From Brienomyrus brachyistius (taxonomy: Eukaryota > Chordata > Actinopteri > Osteoglossiformes > Mormyridae), in contig NC_064540.1 in the NCBI RefSeq assembly GCF_023856365.1, forward strand, positions 1,921,501 to 1,985,500: a DNA stretch of 64,000 nt. Reading direction: 5' to 3'. The position numbers were made by a program, and so were the translations under genes. The notes under the pieces are model-generated. The model made no database searches. It was given only the letters and a program-made list of their open reading frames with translations, and was not told where the DNA came from. How positions within the stretch are numbered: position 1 is the first letter of the stretch; each line of letters opens with the position of its first letter. Below, piece by piece: positions 37,625-48,433 of the stretch.

Positions 37625-37680
37625 ACACACACACTCACACGCACACACTCACTCATACACACACTCACTCACTCACGGGC
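37299..37680 (-). mobile_element. CA-flanked short repeat, copy 2
   Basis: A body (about 37320-37590) lies between two CA arrays (37299-37319 and 37593-37675). On the minus strand the blocks CACATTGTGGTGATCAAATG, TCCTCACAATGTGATAAAAA, GTTATTTTGATGTAGTGGGG and TGTTCTGCTCCCCACATGAG match the plus-strand copy at 1735-1960. The right CA array is compound (CA, then CACT and CGCA steps). The repeat probably brought or seeded the CA tracts. It has no coding capacity. Confidence 0.6.
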
Positions 37681-38890
37681 ATCAATGCAAGCAGCAACTT
37701 TAATGTTATTGTCCAATCAATAGTAATCATACTCCAGTGGGTTTATAATGGTTTTCCGATGATTTTCTTAATGGTTTCTTCTTGGCATTTTTACATCCCC
37801 CTACCAGCCATGGGTTGTTTTTGGACACGAAATGCGGAAGCTGGTCTGCGCTCGTCACCGAGTCGCCAAAGTCGACCTTCCGCCGATTTTAGGGACGGCC
37901 GCGGGGGATCCCAGACATCCCATGCTAGGGTTACCGGGGTTACCACACCGGGGAGACCGATCGGTCATGGTAACGCCAGTGGCGACACCGAGAACGCGGA
38001 GGCAGCTAAATTAAAAGTGCAAACGTGCTTCCTTGTGGTGGGGGGGCGCGGACAGAAGCAGGGGCAGGGTGGGGCGGGGCCACGCCGGAAACCGTGGTAA
38101 CTGAAGGCTCTGTGAAGATGCTGGTTATAAATGACCGAAAGTAGCGCAGCTCCGCGGCAGAGCAGGAGACTGTCACCGCCGTGCCTCGCCCCATCTGTCA
38201 CACGGGCCCTGCTCATTAAGATTCACATCCCCAAAAGGTGACTTCTCAGGCGGGCGCAGTGACAACCACCCCCCCCCTCCCCAAGGCCCCCCCCACCCCC
38301 TTCCGCCCTCTTCTCTGGTTCAGCCTCAGACACAATGACAGGTAGCAGCACTCTCCCTCGGGGTGGTGGGGGGGGGGGGGTGACGAGCAGGATTATACAG
38401 TCTAAGATGCCCCCTGCAGATAAGAGGTCCTTTAGGATGTAGCAGTGTCTGCTAGAAGCCCCCCGCACACCCAGGAGGTCTATCCCCCCCCCCCAGCATC
38501 CTCTATCTCGTCCCTTATAATTTACCACTGACCACCTTTTACCACCTGTGCTACTCTCCCAAGATGCTTCCCTTTATCCACACCTAAAAAGGTAATCACC
38601 CACTCCGTTGTAGCCTCCCCCCCCCCCCACTGGCCCCTCCCATGGGGGGGCAAACGTGACGGCTGAGCCCCCACCAGCAGCCGGGGAGCGGGACCAGCAT
38701 GGTTTCCTTCTGTCCTTTGCAGTTACTGAACTTTTAAATTTGATCAGCTGACATCCACTGACTGCGTCAGAGAGGCAGTGAGGGGGCAGGCAGGGGGGGT
38801 AATATGGCAGCTCGTGATCACTGTGGCGGAAAGGCCTGCCTCTGAAAGTATACATCTGTATGAGATCTTGAGATGTAAACTAGCGGCGGT
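37681..38890. other. Non-coding, GC-rich stretch with many short C/G runs
   Basis: Contains a G13 run at 38368-38380 and several C runs of 7-10. A CpG-containing patch at 37850-38200 might be regulatory. No exon can be supported. Confidence 0.45.
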
Positions 38891-39362
38891 ATGGAGCAGC
38901 CAACCAGCGCTGTGCACCAGCGGTATGAAGCAGCCGGCCATGTCCGTGCACCGGTGGTATGGAGCGGCTTACCTGCAATGTGCACCAGTGGTATGGAGCG
39001 GCCGGCCTGCCATGGCTGTGCACCGGCGGCATGGAGCGGCCTGTCATGGCTGTGCACCGGCGGTATGGAGCGGCCTGCCATGGCTATGCACTGGCGGTAT
39101 GGAGCGGCCGGCCTGCGCTGTGCACTGGCGGTATGGAGCGGCCTGTCATGGCTGTGCACCGGCGGTATGGAGCGGCCTGTCATGGCTGTGCACCGGCGGC
39201 ATGGAGCGGCCTGTCATTGCTGTGCACCGGCGGCATGGAGTGGCCTGCCTGCGCTGTGCACTGGCGGTATGGAGCGGCCTGTCATGGCTGTGCACCGGCG
39301 GTATGGAGCGGCCTGCCATGGCTGTGCACCGGCGGTATGGAGTGGCCGGCCCGTCAGGTGAG
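38891..39362 (+). repeat. 34-bp minisatellite, about 14 units
   Basis: The ATGGAGCGGCCTG core recurs at 38891, 38925, 38959, 38993, 39031, 39065, 39099, 39133, 39167, 39201, 39235, 39269, 39303 and 39337. All steps are 34 bp except one of 38 bp, caused by an extra GGCC-type insertion. Units also hold GTGCACCGGCGG. They differ by a few bases, with recurring variants (TGTCATGG, TGCCATGG, TGCGCTGTG). Because 34 is not a multiple of three and the unit lacks stops, all plus-strand frames stay open, so the long frames here are a by-product and not a gene. Confidence 0.95.
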
Positions 39363-40319
39363 CGGTTAATGAGGCGGAGCGGCCAGACAGCGGTGCCTAA
39401 TGCCTTCACACCCGTCTGATTAGTGCGAACTTCCCCAAGGGCGGCAACTCCGAGCACCGGCTCCTCATTACGCCCAGGTTGGGCTAAAAGACCAGGGGAG
39501 ATTAGGCCCGGAGATGGAGGATAGGCCCTGAGAAAACAGTGGCACAGAAGACTGATAATTACCAGTGCCACGTGACCCCTGTACAGGCGGCCACGACCGC
39601 GAGTGGAGCCCAGTACTGCCGGACACTCAGGCTGCATATATGTCCGTGTTCTCTGCACGGACGATCCTTAACAATAACAAGCCGTGATGAGCCACTGCTT
39701 TTCAAATTACAATGTACAATTTTCATTTGTTACAGTTCTATAAAATCAAGGTCACCAACGCACAGTGTTTTCGAACGTGGCACAGGGACCCCCTGTGGAG
39801 TTCAAGTGCTAGTGCTCCTTCGCATGGACGATAAAGTCTGGTGGTTGATATGAAACTTTTTGGGAGCTTTTTACAAACTTTAAATTTGTACCCTTAAATT
39901 GATGACACGACTGACAGGAAAAGTTCCTGTCTTCAATGGGCCTCAGTCTCTCCCAAACGAAGGTTCTCCTCAGTTCTCAGGCTACTTCTCTGACTGACTG
40001 TTTAGCTTAAGTCACATGGTGCAGAAGAAGTCAGACAATACAACCTGCAACCACCCTGTCGCTGAGAATTCAGGCCGTCTGGAGACACTGAGCTCGAGGG
40101 CATCACAGGCAGGACAGCGCGGGGGATCATGTGACATAGGGAATTGGCAGCAGACCAGCTTCTTATTTTTTATCAAGGACAGACAAGTTAGACACAGAGA
40201 AATTGCAGTGGTATAACTAAACTGAAGGCTGGTGAGGCCAAAAGAATAAGGTTTGCCAACGATGAATAAACAGTTGAATACAGCCTTCAGAACCCTGATG
40301 AAATTCACTGATGGGGGGA
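39363..40319. other. Non-coding stretch
   Basis: Spacer between the 34-bp minisatellite and the GAAA array. No exon or repeat is recognised. Confidence 0.5.

Positions 40320-40373
<54 letters not shown>
40320..40373 (+). repeat. (GAAA)n microsatellite
   Basis: About thirteen GAAA units, all purine on the plus strand. Confidence 0.95.
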
Positions 40374-40375
<2 letters not shown>

Positions 40376-41179
40376 CAGTAGAGGGAACAAGCAGCACGAC
40401 AAAGCCTTGTTTCTGCAGGTTACACCCAGCCACGAGTCCTCAGCATCAGATGGCAAAAGCAATTAAAATGTGCAACTGAACGGCTGCGGAATAAACCGTT
40501 AATTACCGTACGGCACAGGCGTCGCTTGCAGGAGAGGCAGGGCAGAGGGCAAGAGAACAGAACGGCAGGAGGCCCCCTCCCAACCCCCCACGCCCCTGTA
40601 CTGAATCTCATCTTGTTTGTGATCTACCGGACATGTTTTCTGCTTTATTTTCACGTTTTTGCATTTATTGTGTGTGTGCGTGTGTGTGTGTGTGTCTGTG
40701 TGTGTTCTGTGTTTTTTTTTTCTTAAAATAAAAACTCAATAAGCATCTGTGGGAGCCGCACGCCGTGGGACACGAGCACTGCTGAGCTCAGCACGCGTCA
40801 CGCACAGGCCACATCGCCGCACTTACATGCCATCTTCTGACTAACGTGCCCATGATGACCACCCCCCCCAGCCCCACACCCCCCCTCCCCCACAACTGCC
40901 TCCCTCATTTGAAAAATCTGGAGCAGATGAGAGGCAGAGGGGAAGGTAAGTGGGGGTCACATTAGCCTGCTGCTAATGAGCTCCTCTGTGTCTGCATGCA
41001 GAAAGGTAACAACCTGGGATCTTGTTAAGGAACCTTTTTTGTTAAAAGTGTCTTCTTAACACCTCCCCCACACACACAGCCCACACCACCCCCACCTGTT
41101 TTTTTATCCATGTGAATAAAAAAACAACTGATATTTTGCAGGACGTGTCTCCGTGGCCGTCTTGAAGATCGACTCCCCA
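40374..41179. other. Non-coding stretch with GT microsatellite
   Basis: Holds a TG array at about 40670-40704 with CG and CT interruptions, followed by a T9 run and AATAAAA. No exon is supported. Confidence 0.5.
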
Positions 41180-41221
41180 TCCTGGTCCTGCTCCTGGTCC
41201 TGCTCCTGGTCCTGCTCCTGC
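41180..41221 (+). repeat. 12-bp tandem repeat (TCCTGGTCCTGC)n
   Basis: About 3.5 copies of CCTGGTCCTGCT. It is open on both strands, where it would encode simple repeats such as SWSC or QEQD, but it has no gene context. Confidence 0.85.
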
Positions 41222-42360
41222 AGACTCCCGCACTTGGCCATTTGCTCTACCTGGGCACGCTGGCCATCAGCTGCACTAATTATCACCCCAATCCAACGGC
41301 CTCAGCTTCCTGTCTCAGCACAAAGGTCATTAGAGGCCAAACGTGAGCAGGTGGACCGGCCCTTGCTGTGACCTAGCAATGCCAGGGCCCAGACCTCAGC
41401 CAATGTGAGAATGACCTGGACCAGCAGGGATTCCCCTAAGAGGAAAGATAAAGGAACCACCATGTGAGGCCAGCGTGGGGCACTCTGCGTGGAGTGTAGG
41501 AGGGGTATGGGCAGGACATTGGTAGACTGAGAGCGAAGCATGGGTGGGGTCATGGGCAGGATGAGGGTAGGGTATGGAGGGCGGGGCCAGAGTGTGGGTG
41601 GATTATGGGCAGAGCATGATACCAACCCAAGATTTGGTTTTAATGATCTCATAAGGGGTTTGAAGAGAAGAGGGAAACACTTTCAAGTTCAATTTCAGGC
41701 CTCAGTTGCTTTCTAATTGAGACATAATATATTGCAGTACTGCATTTACAGTAAGACCAGGACGTCGCATCACTGGATTATGGATTAAGAAGCAGAATTT
41801 CATAAATAGGGAGGGAGAAAGCTGTCGCGAGAGCCAGCCTCCAGGCCTCAACCACCCTGCCCCCCCAGCCCCAAGCCTACAGCCTATAGCACCCCCGCGC
41901 CATCTCGCAATCTCAGGCCAGCCACCTTCTGCAAGGTTCATAATGTGGGGTTTGGAAACCAGCAAAGCTGACATTCAATTGTAACCAAAGTTCAAGCGAA
42001 CCTATGACTGATAATTATTCATACTCTGAGCAGTTCAGAGCATTACGAAAAGCAAGGGGCGGCAGAGAGTATTTTGTTTCACTTGATAAATTAGAAATGC
42101 TAACTGTGTGAGATCTCTGTCTGCCACCTCCCAGAATATCCTGAGAACATGTCCCTCAGCGCTGGCCCCTGAAGCACAGGCACACATCATATTCAGAACA
42201 TTCTGGAAGGTATTATTTTTGCAGAAAGGCAGCATTATGTGCACAGTTGTCCGTGTTGTTGTCCGTCAGGCCGCAAAAGGCACCAAAGTGACACCCAGGA
42301 ATGAAAAAATGCTAAACTAACATGGTCATAATGCTGGAGGAATTTCATCCTGTTGAAGAG
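41222..42360. other. Non-coding stretch
   Basis: No exon or known repeat. Around 41460-41620 there are loosely repeated GTGGGG-type words (AGTGTGGGTGG, GGGTAGGGTATGG), not a regular array. Confidence 0.5.
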
Positions 42361-44725
42361 AAAGGGACATGGGACAGGGGACGGGGATGGGGCAAGGGAC
42401 AAGGGATGGGGGACAAGGAACAGGGAACAGGGAACAAGGAACAGGGGATGAGGGAGAGGGGACAGGGGATGGGTCAAGGGACAAGGGATGGGGGACAGGG
42501 AACAGGGAACAGGGAACAGGGAACAAGGAACAGGGGATGAGGGACAGGGGACGGGGATGGGTCAAGGGACAAGGGATGGGGGACAGGGAACAGAGAACAG
42601 GGAACAAGGAACAGGGGATGAGGGAGAGGGGACAGGGGATGGGTCAAGGGACAAGGGATGGGGGACAGGGAACAGGGAACAGGGGATGAGGGACAGGGGA
42701 TGAGGGACAGGGGATGGGGATGGGTCAAGGGACAAGGGATGGGGGACAAGGAACAGAGAACAGGGAACAAGGAACAGGGGATGAGGGAGAGGGGACAGGG
42801 GATGGGTCAAGGGACAAGGGATGGGGGACAGGGAACAGGGAACAGGGGATGAGGGACAGGGGACGGGGCAAGGGACAAGGGATGGGGGACAGGGAACAGG
42901 GAACAGGGGATGAGGGACAGGGGACGGGGATGGGTCAAGGGACAAGGGATGGGGGACAGGGAACAGGGAACAGGGGATGAGGGACAGGGGACGGGGATGG
43001 GTCAAGGGACAAGGGATGGGGGACAAGGAACAGAGAACAGGGAACAAGGAACAGCGGATGAGGGAGAGGGGACAGGGGATGGGTCAAGGGACAAGGGGTG
43101 GGGGACAAGGAACAGAGAACAGGGAACAAGGAACAGGGGATGAGGGAGAGGGGACAGGGGATGGGGCAAGGGACAAGGGATGGGGGACAGGGAACAGAGA
43201 ACAGGGAACAAGGAACAGGGGATGAGGGAGAGGGGACAGGGGATGGGTCAAGGGACAAGGGATGGGGGACAGGGAACAGGGAACAGGGGATGAGGGACAG
43301 GGGATGGGGATGGGTCAAGGGACAAGGGATGGGGGACAAGGAACAGAGAACAGGGAACAAGGAACAGGGGATGAGGGAGAGGGGACAGGGGATGGGTCAA
43401 GGGACAAGGGATGGGGGACAGGGAACAGGGAACAGGGGATGAGGGACAGGGGACGGGGCAAGGGACAAGGGATGGGGGACAGGGAACAGGGAACAGGGGA
43501 TGAGGGACAGGGGACGGGGATGGGTCAAGGGACAAGGGATGGGGGACAGGGAACAGGGAACAGGGGATGAGGGACAGGGGACGGGGATGGGTCAAGGGAC
43601 AAGGGATGGGGGACAAGGAACAGAGAACAGGGAACAAGGAACAGGGGATGAGGGAGAGGGGACAGGGGATGGGTCAAGGGACAAGGGATGGGGGACAAGG
43701 AACAGAGAACAGGGAACAAGGAACAGGGGATGAGGGAGAGGGGACAGGGGATGGGGCAAGGGACAAGGGATGGGGGACAGGGAACAGAGAACAGGGAACA
43801 AGGAACAGGGGATGAGGGAGAGGGGACAGGGGATGGGTCAAGGGACAAGGGATGGGGGACAGGGAACAGGGAACAGGGGATGAGGGACAGGGGATGGGGA
43901 TGGGTCAAGGGACAAGGGATGGGGGACAAGGAACAGAGAACAGGGAACAAGGAACAGGGGATGAGGGAGAGGGGACAGGGGATGGGTCAAGGGACAAGGG
44001 ATGGGGGACAGGGAACAGGGAACAGGGGATGAGGGACAGGGGACGGGGCAAGGGACAAGGGATGGGGAACAGGGAACAGGGAACAGGGGATGAGGGACAG
44101 GGGACGGGGATGGGTCAAGGGACAAGGGATGGGGGACAGGGAACAGGGAACAGGGGATGAGGGACAGGGGACGGGGATGGGTCAAGGGACAAGGGATGGG
44201 GGACAAGGAACAGAGAACAGGGAACAAGGAACAGGGGATGAGGGAGAGGGGGCAGGGGATGGGTCAAGGGACAAGGGATGGGGGACAAGGAACAGAGAAC
44301 AGGGAACAAGGAACAGGGGATGAGGGAGAGGGGACAGGGGATGGGTCAAGGGACAAGGGATGGGGGACAAGGAACAGAGAACAGGGAACAAGGAACAGGG
44401 GATGAGGGAGAGGGGACAGGGGATGGGGCAAGGGACAAGGGATGGGGGACAGGGAACAGCGGATGAGGGACAGGGGACAGTGTATGAGGGACAAGGGACA
44501 AGGGATGGGGACAGGGAACAGGGAACAGGGGATGAGGGACAGTGGACAGTGAATGAGGGACAACTGACAGGGGATGAGGGACAGGGGACTGGAAATGGGT
44601 TACAGGGGATGAGGGACAGAAGATGAGGACAGGGGACTGGGGATGGGGGACAGGGGATGGGTACAAGAGACAGGGCATGAGGGACCGGGGATGGGGGAGA
44701 GGAACAGGGGACAGAGGACAAGGTC
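42361..44725 (+). repeat. G-rich minisatellite with 590-bp higher-order period
   Basis: The whole stretch is built of short words (GGGACAGG, GGGAACAGG, GGGATGAGG, GGGTCAAGGGACAAGG). Using the TGGGTCAAGG anchor, subunits start at 42931, 42998, 43080, 43162, 43244, 43311, 43393, 43454 and 43521, giving spacings 67-82-82-82-67-82-61-67, which sum to 590. The same series repeats from 43521 to 44111, and continues for a partial third copy to about 44450. A shorter partial copy precedes it, from about 42640. Adjacent full copies differ at only a few bases. The right edge (44450-44725) is degenerate. Almost every position is in a run of three or four G, so G-quadruplex potential on the plus strand is high. 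Long open frames in all phases are a by-product of the repeat. Confidence 0.95.
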
Positions 44726-44784
44726 ACTCTAGGGCACAAGTAGGATCTATACTTATGCTATAACAACCTCCCACAGCAGGGAAG

Positions 44785-44990
44785 AGGGCATCCTGCTGCT
44801 TAAGGACACTGGCTTATAACCGGAAGGCCGTTGGTTCTGGTCCCAGAAGACCCTGCTTTGGTACCCTGGAGAAAGATGCTCAACCAGAATCACTGCAGCA
44901 CTATAAATAGGCAGAATCAGACATCGATTTAGCTAAAAGCTCTGCTCTGTGCCTAAGTGTAAAGTGCTAATGTAGTGTAAAACCCCAACA
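44785..44990 (+). mobile_element. SINE-like repeat, tRNA-type head
   Basis: TAACCGGAAGGCCGTTGGTT is B-box-like, followed by CCTGGAGAAAGATGCTCAAC, CAGAATCACTGCAGCACTAT and AAATAGGCAG. This order is seen in fish tRNA-derived repeats ('aaccggaaggtcgttggttcgaatccc ... aggtacttaaccagaat'). A related head occurs at 57866. It starts about 60 bp from the right edge of the G-rich minisatellite. Confidence 0.6.
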
Positions 44991-45121
44991 TAGATACTTA
45001 TACATGTGAATATACCTTTGTAAATATACAATTATTTTATTTTATTCTTTATCTTTATTTGGATATAGCTAATTTATTCTGCTATTATTTATTTAAATAC
45101 CTTTTTAACCAATTTTTAAAA
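44991..45121. other. AT-rich spacer between two SINE-type repeats
   Basis: TTTATTTTATT-type sequence, possibly tail of either neighbour. Confidence 0.4.
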
Positions 45122-45420
45122 ATAAAATGATGCTTTATTTGCCATTTGTAGAAGTACAGGTACATTGGAATGCTTCTCTTACCCCATGTGGCTCTCCATG
45201 AGACACACGTTTAACTGAGAGCAAGCTTGGGGGTCACAGCACAGGTCTGTTAGCGTGCAGCGCCCCTGGGGCGGGGGATTAGGGGCCTGGCTCAAGGGCA
45301 CAGTGGTGGCATTGTTCACTCTGTCCCAAAATTCAGCCGGCGAACCTCCGATCATAGACACAGAGTCTTGTCCCACTGGGACACGCCGGTAATCACCTCA
45401 CCAAGGTGCCTTCCATGGTA
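45122..45420 (-). mobile_element. SINE-like repeat, 'GCGCCCCTGG' family
   Basis: From left: ATGCTTTATTTGCCATTTGT, AAGTACAGGTACATTGGAAT, then GCAGCGCCCCTGGGGCGGGG, GGCCTGGCTCAAGGGCACAG and a right end CGAACCTCCGATCATAGAC followed by GTCCCACTGGGACACGCC. This is the order of a common fish repeat with a tRNA-like head at the right (minus orientation). It shares the 'GCTCAAGGGC' block with the 32525 copy. Confidence 0.7.
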
Positions 45421-45614
45421 CGGATGAAGGATAGATGTATATGTGTGAGAGCCAGCGGGCCCGTAGAGGTACTGCAGGTAGTACCATCTGAAATGAAATT
45501 ATAAACTTTGAAATAATCACTACATTTTTATAATCACTACATTTTTATTGTCATTTTAGAACACATTTTTTTCTATTCTTTGGAAAAATGCAGTATTGCA
45601 AAAATGTATGACAT
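45421..45614. other. Spacer with 17-bp duplication
   Basis: ATAATCACTACATTTTT occurs twice in tandem near 45514-45547. No coding signal. Confidence 0.6.
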
Positions 45615-45623
45615 CACATCTAT

Positions 45624-46015
45624 CCATTTTCCAAACCACTTATCCTATTGGGTCGCGAGGGGTCCGGAGTCTATCCCGGATGCAATGGGCACGAGGCAGG
45701 GAACAACCCAGGATGGGGGGCCAGCCCATCGCAGGGCACACTCACACACCATTCACTCACACGCCATTCACTCACACATGCACTCCTATGGGCAATTCAG
45801 TAACTCCAATTAGCCTCAGCATGTCTTTGGACTGTGGGGAGAAACCGGAGTACCCGGAGGAAACCCCACGATGACACGGGGAGAACATGCAAACTCCACA
45901 CACATGTGACCCAGGCGGAGACTCGAACCCGGGTCCCAAAGGTGTGAGGCAACAGTGCTAACCACTGCACCACCATGCCGCCCCTTACAGTGCTAACCAC
46001 TGCACCACCATGCCC
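45624..46015 (-). mobile_element. tRNA-derived SINE with duplicated head, complete
   Basis: Same family as 18588-18947, in minus orientation, tail (CCATTTTCC) at the left and tRNA-like head at the right. A perfect 9-bp target duplication, CACATCTAT, flanks it at 45615-45623 and 46016-46024. Just inside the right duplication, a second partial head (CAGTGCTAACCACTGCACCA) lies directly next to the complete head, separated by CCGCCCCTTA. Because both heads sit inside one pair of target duplications, the duplication existed before or arose during insertion. Near-identity with the 18588 copy points to a young family. Body blocks (GTGTGGAGTTTGCATGTTCT, TCCTCCGGGTACTCCGG) are intact. Confidence 0.92.
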
Positions 46016-46024
46016 CACATCTAT

Positions 46025-48433
46025 ACAAACACCTATAAACACATACTGTCTCTCTGTCTCTATAACTCATATTTTTAAGCATAGCTTGCTGTGACATTTC
46101 AGAAGGAAGAGAGAATTTGGGAGCGTCCGGTGCACAGAAAGCAGAGTCGGACCCCCTCACGGCTTCACATCAAGGGCATAGGTGTTCAACAGCATCACTG
46201 TTGGGGGGGGGGGAGGGGGGCATCACCAATGGTGACAGGGACACCCTCACATCCCTATAGCCTCCCCATTTCAGCTCCTACTTCCCTCAGCATTCACATC
46301 CAAACAAAAAAGAGTGACTTCATGATCCTTCCAACATCTTCACGTACGTGCTTAATATTTCCCCCACCCTGCCTGAGTGCTATGACAGTCAGACATTTAA
46401 TATCAATTTCCGAAATGCCCCGGGTCTTTTGCAGCTCCAGAGCGCGAGTTTGGCTCGTCAGAGATAAAGGCATTATTTTGATTCATCACCTGGCAGCATA
46501 TTACTACTTCTAGACGTCCTATTAATTTGCCACCGGATGCGAATATGCATATTATCAAGATGTAGATTGCGGACGATTATGGCGCAAAGAAGAAAAAAAA
46601 AAGAAATATATTGACTGGATTTTGTCTGTGCGCTTTGCATCGTGACACGTCCCACTTTTGCAGTGCCTGTCTTTCACTGGAACGTTGGACGGCATTCCCG
46701 GAAGCCTCAGCTCCCGACTGACAGATCCCGCAATGAGTGGGGGGTCACGCCTCGGCGTCATTCCGCGCTAACGAAATCTCTCCCCGAGTCCATCTGCTTA
46801 AACCAGCATCGTAACATAGGAATTAAAATGACCCTCCCGATAAGCGGCAGGCCAGCAGGCCGTGTGCCTGATTAGGTGACGACATGAGCAGGTATGTATG
46901 AACATTCATATATATATATATATATATATAGAAAGGTGGGACCACAGGGGATTCGCCGCCAGCTGAGAGCTGATTGGCCCCTGGAGTTCCTCCTTCCCAT
47001 CACTCACCTATTCAAAACATATCACTGGCTAACGATAAGGTTGGCCTTTCTCTGTGAATTATGACTCCTGTTATGCATCCTTGAATCTCCCCAGTCTATG
47101 TGTCTGCTACCTGGTAATCCAGATTCATCTCTACAGCAGGTGTAGTATCTTCTCAGTGTTCAACACATAACGAGCCGTAGTCTTGGAAAGAGGTTTTCAG
47201 GAGTTTCCAAAAAAAGTTGATGCTACGAAGCTACCTGGTATGGCCATAGCTTGGGGGGGGGGGGTGGGGGTGTATTTTCAAGGCTAGGCTGCATTCTTAG
47301 AAGGTATCAGTCAAGTGGAACCTGAAGTTATCACGAAAAAAAATGGAGGGAAAGTTCTGCATTAGATCAAAAGCATTAATATGAGATTCCCCCCCCCCCG
47401 CCTCCTCTCACCCCCAGCCCACCCAGGAGACAGTGGACTTCCTCTGAGCCAGCAGGGCCGAACATGCAGGACAATATGACACCCAGCGGGTAAGAGGAGA
47501 AGTGAGAAATGAGCTACACAGCGGCGGCTTACAGCGCTGATGAAGGCAGCGTATTCAGCTGTCTTTCTCCCTGTCTAACGGGGACAGGGCTGGGGGAGTT
47601 TGGGGGAGGGGGGGGGACTGGAGTTACCGAACCTTATCTGAGCAACTAGCAAAGCTATGAAATGGAGTGTGAGTGCAGGAGCGGCCCGGCTCTGCTCGTG
47701 GCGTGCTGGGACCGTCGATGAGCTGCAGTTAGCCATCCGGGCCGGAGCAGAAGCTAAAGCCGGGCAGCGACAGGAAGGGAGGGTGTTGGGTCACATTCTC
47801 CACGGGCTTTAATTGCTTCAGCACTCGTTCAATTGAGTTGCTTAGCTGTCGTTTTCTATTGTTTTTCATTTTTTTCAGCTGGATTATTGTTACCAGAACG
47901 ACACTTCTGAGGCTCCCGAACTGAGAGTCCATGTCGGTCATCCAAAGTGCCACCTACTGGACCGCGTCGACATTACGCCACGCCTGAGAGGATGACGCCA
48001 AAATGCCAATTAGCAAACAGAAGCTGCTGACAGCTCTGCTCTCAGGTGTTATTTTTTTTCTGACAAAGAAAGTCTTCCCGCCACACGAAACATCACGGTG
48101 GGTACGTGCGCTGCTCTGCTAGATAAAGGGTGACCAATGGAAGAGCAGGAGACGAGGATGGGGCCATTATCAAGGAGCGCTCCAGATGCAATGCGGCGTC
48201 GGCCCCGGTACTGTGAAATCCGGCATCTCGTTCAAAAGATGGAAAAAACGTATCATTCTGAAAATGGCTCTGCACCGTTTCAGAGGCTTTCAGTTAAGAA
48301 AAAGACATTTTCTTTCATACTGTGAGCTACAGCCAGAATTTCATCCAGTAAAGGTTACATTTCTCACTTACCCTCACCCATCCCCCCCCCAAATACACAA
48401 CTTTATAAACCATGTCTATCTTATATCATCATA
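46025..48433. other. Non-coding stretch
   Basis: Contains a TA array at 46908-46930, a G11 run at 46203, a G12 run near 47253 and a C10 run near 47390. The DNA around 46500-46600 is unique and AT-rich. No exon can be supported. The open frame at 46091-46513 (plus, 140 codons) has no recognisable domain. Confidence 0.5.
46908..46930. repeat. (TA)n microsatellite
   Basis: About eleven TA units. Confidence 0.95.

Noticed and set aside
38778..39658. Open frames of 213, 170, 156 and 136 codons
   Set aside because: Produced by the 34-bp minisatellite, which is open in all plus frames.
42361..44725. CRISPR-like or satellite DNA of a microbe
   Set aside because: No unique spacers between identical short repeats, no cas genes, and the surrounding sequence is vertebrate.
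42361..44739. Many long overlapping open frames on both strands (up to 185 codons)
   Set aside because: They exist because the G-rich repeat units lack stops; the same frames reappear every 590 bp on both strands, and there is no splice or start context.
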